A DNA stretch of 64,000 nt from Pseudomonas graminis (GTDB lineage Bacteria > Pseudomonadota > Gammaproteobacteria > Pseudomonadales > Pseudomonadaceae). Location of the stretch: positions 186,001 to 250,000 of the forward strand of contig NZ_SOCR01000001.1 of the NCBI RefSeq assembly GCF_004364335.1, given 5' to 3'. The notes below the pieces were generated by a model. The model saw only the letters and a program-made list of their open reading frames with translations. It was not told the DNA's origin and did not search any database. The position numbers and the translations under genes are program-made. Position 1 is the first letter of the stretch; each line of letters begins with the position of its first letter. This document shows, piece by piece, positions 59,981 to 64,000 of this stretch.

Positions 59981-62356
59981 CTACGCCTTCATCAACACCC
60001 GGGCGAGTTTGTTCGCCAGTTCTTCTTCCTTGTACGGCTTTTGCACGATCAGCTTCGGGTCGACGTCGAGGATGTCGATGTCAGCGAAGCCGGTGATGAA
60101 CATGATCGGCAGTGCCGGGTGGTCACGACGGACGATTTCCGCCAGTTCGCCACCGGTCATGTTGGGCATGGCGAAGTCCGTCAGCAGCAGTTCGATGCCG
60201 GGGTCGAGCTTCTTCAACGCTTCTTCGCCGCTGTCCGCCTCGACCACCGAATACCCCAGCGAGACCAGCATCATCGCCGTCACCGAGCGTACGTCCGGGT
60301 CGTCGTCGACCAGCAGAATCGTGCGGTGCTTGTCGTCGGCGTCGGCGCGGCCGGGCATGTCAGAGGCGCTGACCACCGGGACCGCCGTGCGCGCAACACT
60401 GGGCAGGTAGACCCGCAGCGTGGTGCCGGCGTTTTCAGCGGTGTCGATACTCACGCCGCCGCCTGACTGCTTGGCAAAGCCGAACACCTGTGCCAGCCCC
60501 AGTCCCGACCCCTTGCCCACCGCCTTGGTGGTGAAGAACGGTTCGAACGCCTTGGCCAGCACTTCCGCGCTCATGCCGCAGCCGGAGTCGCTGACCGACA
60601 ACACCACATACGCGCCGGGCTCAGGGTCTTCGGGACGCTGCGGCAGCCGGTAGACCATCTCGTTCCAGGTGCTCAGGCGCAGTTGCCCGCCCTGGGGCAT
60701 GGCGTCCCGCGCGTTGATCGCCAGGTTGAGGATGATCATCTCGGTCTGCGTCGGGTCGACCAACGCATTCCAGAGGTCCTCGGCCAGTTCGGTTTCCACC
60801 CAGACGCTGCCGCCCAACGCACGCCCCAGCAGCTCGCGCATGCCGTCGATAGTGTGATTGAGGTTCAGTGCAACGGGCTCCAGGCGCTGGCGACGGGAGA
60901 ACGACAGCAACTGGCTGGTTAGCTTCGCGCCCCGCTCGCCCGCCTCACGGATATTCTGCAGGCGCTGCGGCGACTTGGTGAACACGCCTTTTTCCAGATC
61001 CCGTGTCAGGAAGTTCGCGCTGGTGAGGATCACCGTCAGCAGGTTGTTGAAGTCATGGGCCACCCCGGCCGTTAACTGACCGACCACCTCCAGCCGCTGC
61101 ATCTGCTGCAGGGCGGCCTCGACGCGCTCGCGTTCCTTGATCTGATCGCGCAGACGCTTGTTGGTCGCCGCCAGCTCGTCCACCACCGCGCGCTCGCCGG
61201 TGATGTCGCGCACGGCGGCATACATGAGCCCGTCGTCCGGGACAATAGTCCACGACAGCCAGCGAAAACCCCCGTCAGCGTGACGCATGCGATTGACGAA
61301 CCGCGTCGTCACGTAACCGTCGGCCACGCTGGCGGTCTCGCGCAACGTGGCGGCGAGATCATCCGGATGGATCAGTTCGCTCAGAGGCTGCCTGGCCACT
61401 TCATCACGGCCCCAGCCCAACGTCGCTTCCCAGGCGGGGTTGAGGGCAATCGGCGTCATGTCGAAGTGCAGCACCCCCAGCAACTCCCGCGAAAGCTCCC
61501 AGGTGCGGTCGCGCTCGCGGGTTCGCTGGACGACGCGTTCGCCGAGAATGTCGTTGAGCTGATGCAAGGCCTCAGTGGCACGCTTGCGCTCGGTGATGTC
61601 CTGCATGACACCGGTGAAGCGCACGCACTGGCCATCCTCGAACAGCGAACGACCGTTGGAAAACACCCAGCGTTCCTCGCCGTCGTCGGTGATCAGTCGG
61701 TGCTCGATCTGGAAGGAGGTGTCCACCGTCAGCGCGGCCATGACCTTGCTGTGCAGGTGATCGCGGTCATCCGGATGGCAGAGCAGAAACATCGTAGCCA
61801 GACTGACGGGGGTGTCGGCGCCAACGCCATAAAGCGTTTTGCAGCGCTCGTCCCACAGCAACGTGTCGGTGCGCGGATCGTACGTCCAGACGCCCATGTC
61901 TGCCGCTTCGATCGCCAGATGGGCCCGCACCTCCGCCACTTGCAGCGTCTTTTCGGCGTGCAGGCGCTTTTCCCGCTCCTGCACTTCCGAGACGGCGCGC
62001 ATCACTGCCTTGGGCAGCATTTTCATGTTCTGCTTAAGGACGTAATCGATGGCGCCCATGCGCATCATTTCGACCGCATGCTGCTCACCGAAAATCCCCG
62101 AGAGAAAGATGAAAGGCGTCTTCGGGGCCAGGCGCAGTGCGCTGTTGAGCACATCGGCCCCCGACGAGCCCGGCAACAGGTAATCGCTGAGAATGAGGTC
62201 AAAACGCGCGGCCGTCAGCTCACGTTCAACGTCCTGATGGTTGTAGACCAACGTGGCGTCGATCTCCAGACCGCTGCTCTCGAGGGTGAGCAGTATCAGC
62301 TCGGCATCCAGCGAACTGTCTTCGACCAAAAGCAATTTAAGCTGCGATAACGACAT
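59981..62356 (-). CDS. Hybrid histidine kinase with two receiver domains and PAS domains
   Basis: A 791-residue soluble signalling protein. Domain order: N-terminal receiver (about 7-125, phospho-Asp58 in LILSDYLLPG), PAS with PAC (about 145-270), a second PAS (about 290-405, TPIALNPAWEATLGWG), HisKA (GVAHDFNNLLTVIL), HATPase (NLAINARDAM, DSGCGM, FEPFFTTKAVGKGSGLGL) and a C-terminal receiver (Asp in LLLTDFAMPN). Receivers at both ends suggest it both receives and passes phosphate. It follows the single-domain regulator and bacteriophytochrome genes in the same direction, so it is probably the middle or end of that relay. Confidence 0.9.
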   Translation of the reverse strand: MSLSQLKLLLVEDSSLDAELILLTLESSGLEIDATLVYNHQDVERELTAARFDLILSDYLLPGSSGADVLNSALRLAPKTPFIFLSGIFGEQHAVEMMRMGAIDYVLKQNMKMLPKAVMRAVSEVQEREKRLHAEKTLQVAEVRAHLAIEAADMGVWTYDPRTDTLLWDERCKTLYGVGADTPVSLATMFLLCHPDDRDHLHSKVMAALTVDTSFQIEHRLITDDGEERWVFSNGRSLFEDGQCVRFTGVMQDITERKRATEALHQLNDILGERVVQRTRERDRTWELSRELLGVLHFDMTPIALNPAWEATLGWGRDEVARQPLSELIHPDDLAATLRETASVADGYVTTRFVNRMRHADGGFRWLSWTIVPDDGLMYAAVRDITGERAVVDELAATNKRLRDQIKERERVEAALQQMQRLEVVGQLTAGVAHDFNNLLTVILTSANFLTRDLEKGVFTKSPQRLQNIREAGERGAKLTSQLLSFSRRQRLEPVALNLNHTIDGMRELLGRALGGSVWVETELAEDLWNALVDPTQTEMIILNLAINARDAMPQGGQLRLSTWNEMVYRLPQRPEDPEPGAYVVLSVSDSGCGMSAEVLAKAFEPFFTTKAVGKGSGLGLAQVFGFAKQSGGGVSIDTAENAGTTLRVYLPSVARTAVPVVSASDMPGRADADDKHRTILLVDDDPDVRSVTAMMLVSLGYSVVEADSGEEALKKLDPGIELLLTDFAMPNMTGGELAEIVRRDHPALPIMFITGFADIDILDVDPKLIVQKPYKEEELANKLARVLMKA

Positions 62357-62424
62357 GGGTAAAAGTCATTGTTCCAGTAAGGGCTTGCGCGAAATGCGTC
62401 TACCCAGGCCAGGAGGCGCCGGTT

Positions 62425-62886
62425 TCAGGCGCCTGGGCGGCGGGCGAGTCGCAGGGAACCGGGAGGCGGCTCATTCAGAACAGCCCAGAACACTCCAAGA
62501 TCCGAAATCGCCGAGACAAATTCCTTGAATTCGACAGGCTTGACCACGTAAGCGTTCACACCCAAAGAGTACGCACGATCCAGATCGGGCTCCTCGCGCG
62601 AGGACGTCAGCATGACCACGGGAATGCTGCGCAGCTCCTCGGTCTCACGGATGGCTTTGAGCACCTCAAGGCCATTGACTTTCGGCAGCTTCAGGTCCAG
62701 CAGCAGCACCGCCGGGTTCCCTGCCACTCGATCCTCATGCTGGTTGCGGCGCAGCAGGTAATCAAGGGCTTCGGCACCGTCACGCAGCACGATCACTTCA
62801 TTGGCCAACTGGCTACGCTCAAGCGCGACAAGTGTCAGCTCGAGGTCGTTGGGGTTGTCTTCCACCAGAAGAATGGGTTTAAGCAC
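62425..62886 (-). CDS. Single-domain response regulator (Rcp1-like)
   Basis: A 153-residue CheY-like receiver. Phospho-Asp64 is in VLLLDLKLPKVNG, the acidic pair is VEDN near residue 9, and the later VMLTSS and KPVEF provide the conserved Ser/Thr and Lys. There is no output domain. Such regulators are the usual phosphate acceptors of bacteriophytochrome kinases. It starts 19 bases after the phytochrome stop and lies 68 bases before the hybrid kinase, consistent with one operon. Confidence 0.92.
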   Translation of the reverse strand: MLKPILLVEDNPNDLELTLVALERSQLANEVIVLRDGAEALDYLLRRNQHEDRVAGNPAVLLLDLKLPKVNGLEVLKAIRETEELRSIPVVMLTSSREEPDLDRAYSLGVNAYVVKPVEFKEFVSAISDLGVFWAVLNEPPPGSLRLARRPGA

Positions 62887-62905
62887 TGGGCGTCTCCTTC
62901 GACAC

Positions 62906-64000
62906 TCAAAGAGTAGCGGTCAAACCGCGCTTGGGCAGCGCAAAGTAAAAAGTGGCGCCATGGGCCAGTTGGCTATGGGCCCACACGGTGCCGTCATGGC
63001 GTTCGATGATCCGTCGCACACTGGCCAGACCAATGCCGGTGCCTTCGAATTCTTCCATGCGATGCAGGCGCTGGAACACACCGAACAGCTTGCCGGCATA
63101 CGCCATGTCGAAGCCGACGCCGTTGTCCCGGATGTACACCACGACCTTGCCGTCTTCCTCGTAACTGCCGACCTCGATCACCGCAGGATTCTGGTCACGG
63201 GTGTACTTGATCGCGTTGGACAACAGGTTGCGCATCGCCAGGTGCAGGAACGCCGCATCGGCAATCACCACGGGCAACGGCTCCGAGATCTTCCACTCTA
63301 GCGCGCGGCCTTCGTAATCAGGCAGCATTTCCCGGCGAATCGACTCGACCATGGCGCTGAGGTCAACGTCGGAGAAGCGCATGGCCGATCGACCCATCTG
63401 CGAAAAGCTCAGCAGGTTGTCCACCAGGGTACCGGCAAAGCGCGCCGAGTCGCTGATGTTCTCGAGGAAGCGCACACCCCGTGCAGACAACTTGCTGCCT
63501 TCAATGTCACTCAACAACTCGGCGTAGCCAGCGATGTGGCGCAGCGGCGCGCGCAAGTCATGGGAAACACTGTAGGAAAACGCTTCGAGCTCCTTGTTGG
63601 ACTTCTTCAACTCATCGGCAAGCGCGGCCATTTCTTCAGCCTTGCGCAGCACGATGCCCAACACGGCCGTACGCAACTCGGTTACGGCCTCGCAGACCAT
63701 GTCATCCCACGGTCTGGAAAAGCCGCTAACGGTCTGTTGCCAAAGGGCGAAACTGTGACGCGGGCTCAGTGAGCCAGTCGAAGCGACGTTTTTCTCGGGC
63801 CTGCCCGCCCAATTCACGACCCGAGTCTGCTCGGGCCGGAACCAGATGATGAAGTTGGAGTGCAGTTCGGAGATCGTCGTTGCCAGCACCCCGCTGACCG
63901 AGGCCGCCAGCCCCGGCAGTTCGGGGATGTCGCGGCTGACATTGTCCGAACGAAAGACAGCATGGGGATCGCGGTCGCCCAGCCAGTGGGCAAGTTTCAC
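62906..64000 (-). CDS. bphP: Bacteriophytochrome histidine kinase (3' part, cut by window edge)
   Basis: The frame runs off the window at 64000, leaving 364 residues. The first ~125 are the end of a PHY domain with the tongue: FIIWFRPEQTRVVNWAGRPEK, SLSPRHSFALWQQTV and SRPWDDMV. The kinase follows: FSYSVSHDLRAPLRHIAGYAELL with the phospho-His, NLLSNAIKYTRDQNP, DNGVGFD, and FEGTGIGLASVRRIIERHDG. The bilin-binding PAS-GAF part and any heme oxygenase gene lie outside. It is a red/far-red light sensor feeding the two downstream regulators. Confidence 0.92.
   Translation of the reverse strand: MKLAHWLGDRDPHAVFRSDNVSRDIPELPGLAASVSGVLATTISELHSNFIIWFRPEQTRVVNWAGRPEKNVASTGSLSPRHSFALWQQTVSGFSRPWDDMVCEAVTELRTAVLGIVLRKAEEMAALADELKKSNKELEAFSYSVSHDLRAPLRHIAGYAELLSDIEGSKLSARGVRFLENISDSARFAGTLVDNLLSFSQMGRSAMRFSDVDLSAMVESIRREMLPDYEGRALEWKISEPLPVVIADAAFLHLAMRNLLSNAIKYTRDQNPAVIEVGSYEEDGKVVVYIRDNGVGFDMAYAGKLFGVFQRLHRMEEFEGTGIGLASVRRIIERHDGTVWAHSQLAHGATFYFALPKRGLTATL

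Overview
The window is high-GC chromosomal DNA of a Pseudomonas, most probably from the P. syringae/P. fluorescens side of the genus. The evidence is the gene content (Hcp/TssA, AlgE-type mannuronan epimerase, bacteriophytochrome, GH13_33 trehalose synthase, SelD/SelU) and the dense Pseudomonas-type REP/REPIN hairpins in nearly every long intergenic gap. I saw no rRNA or tRNA gene, no CRISPR array, no prophage, no insertion sequence with a transposase and no origin.

Layout. 1-1355: the end of a type VI secretion locus (hcp 3' end, terminator, tssA). 1361-2792: a tandem array of eleven REPIN hairpins built on a ~259-bp double unit. 2829-7859, minus strand: LysR regulator, class III CoA-transferase, HMG-CoA-lyase-family enzyme, MFS carrier and VOC protein, read as a carboxylate uptake/catabolism unit. 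8142-9555: divergent TetR/glutathione transferase pair with two matching operators. 9716-12856: chemoreceptor, aldo/keto reductase and DCC protein. 13168-15454: MFS carrier plus D-2-hydroxyacid dehydrogenase behind a palindromic operator. 15574-18653: NYN/OST-HTH protein, two small proteins, an EthD-like protein and a PPOX flavoprotein.

19189-22857, minus strand: short leader ORF, UDP-glucuronate 4-epimerase-like enzyme, polyprenyl-phosphate glycosyltransferase, LpxB-N-domain membrane protein and ArnT-like transferase, overlapping or nearly contiguous; this looks like a lipid A/core decoration pathway. 23194-26731: secreted delta-60/RTX protein followed by a GAF histidine kinase. 26805-27543: yybP-ykoY Mn riboswitch and mntP. 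27567-28603: scar of an HxlR-like/MFS gene pair. 28622-31812: SDR-VOC-saccharopine-dehydrogenase-like operon divergent from an AraC regulator with direct-repeat sites. 31993-33134: GNAT and a broken DUF1835 gene. 33404-35155: AlgE-type mannuronan C5-epimerase sharing its C-terminal module with the RTX protein at 23 kb.

35479-38509: M48 membrane protease and DUF3053 lipoprotein. 38797-42158: leader ORF, HscC-type Hsp70 and a membrane J-domain protein. 42245-45965: NUC1 nuclease and a large MscS channel. 46049-51682: polyol permease, selU-selD and an MFS carrier. 52045-55774: trehalose synthase divergent from a MocR regulator. 56280-59716: Gfo/Idh/MocA oxidoreductase, ketoglutarate-semialdehyde dehydrogenase and FKBP. 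59981-64000, minus strand: bacteriophytochrome (cut by the window edge), single-domain response regulator and a double-receiver hybrid kinase, a light-linked phosphorelay.

I found no single obviously new defence or mobile system. The best leads are the LPS-decoration operon, the shared R-module of two secreted RTX proteins, the hscC leader/J-protein unit, the tandem REPIN array and a hairpin-bearing repeat that runs into the 3' end of selU.
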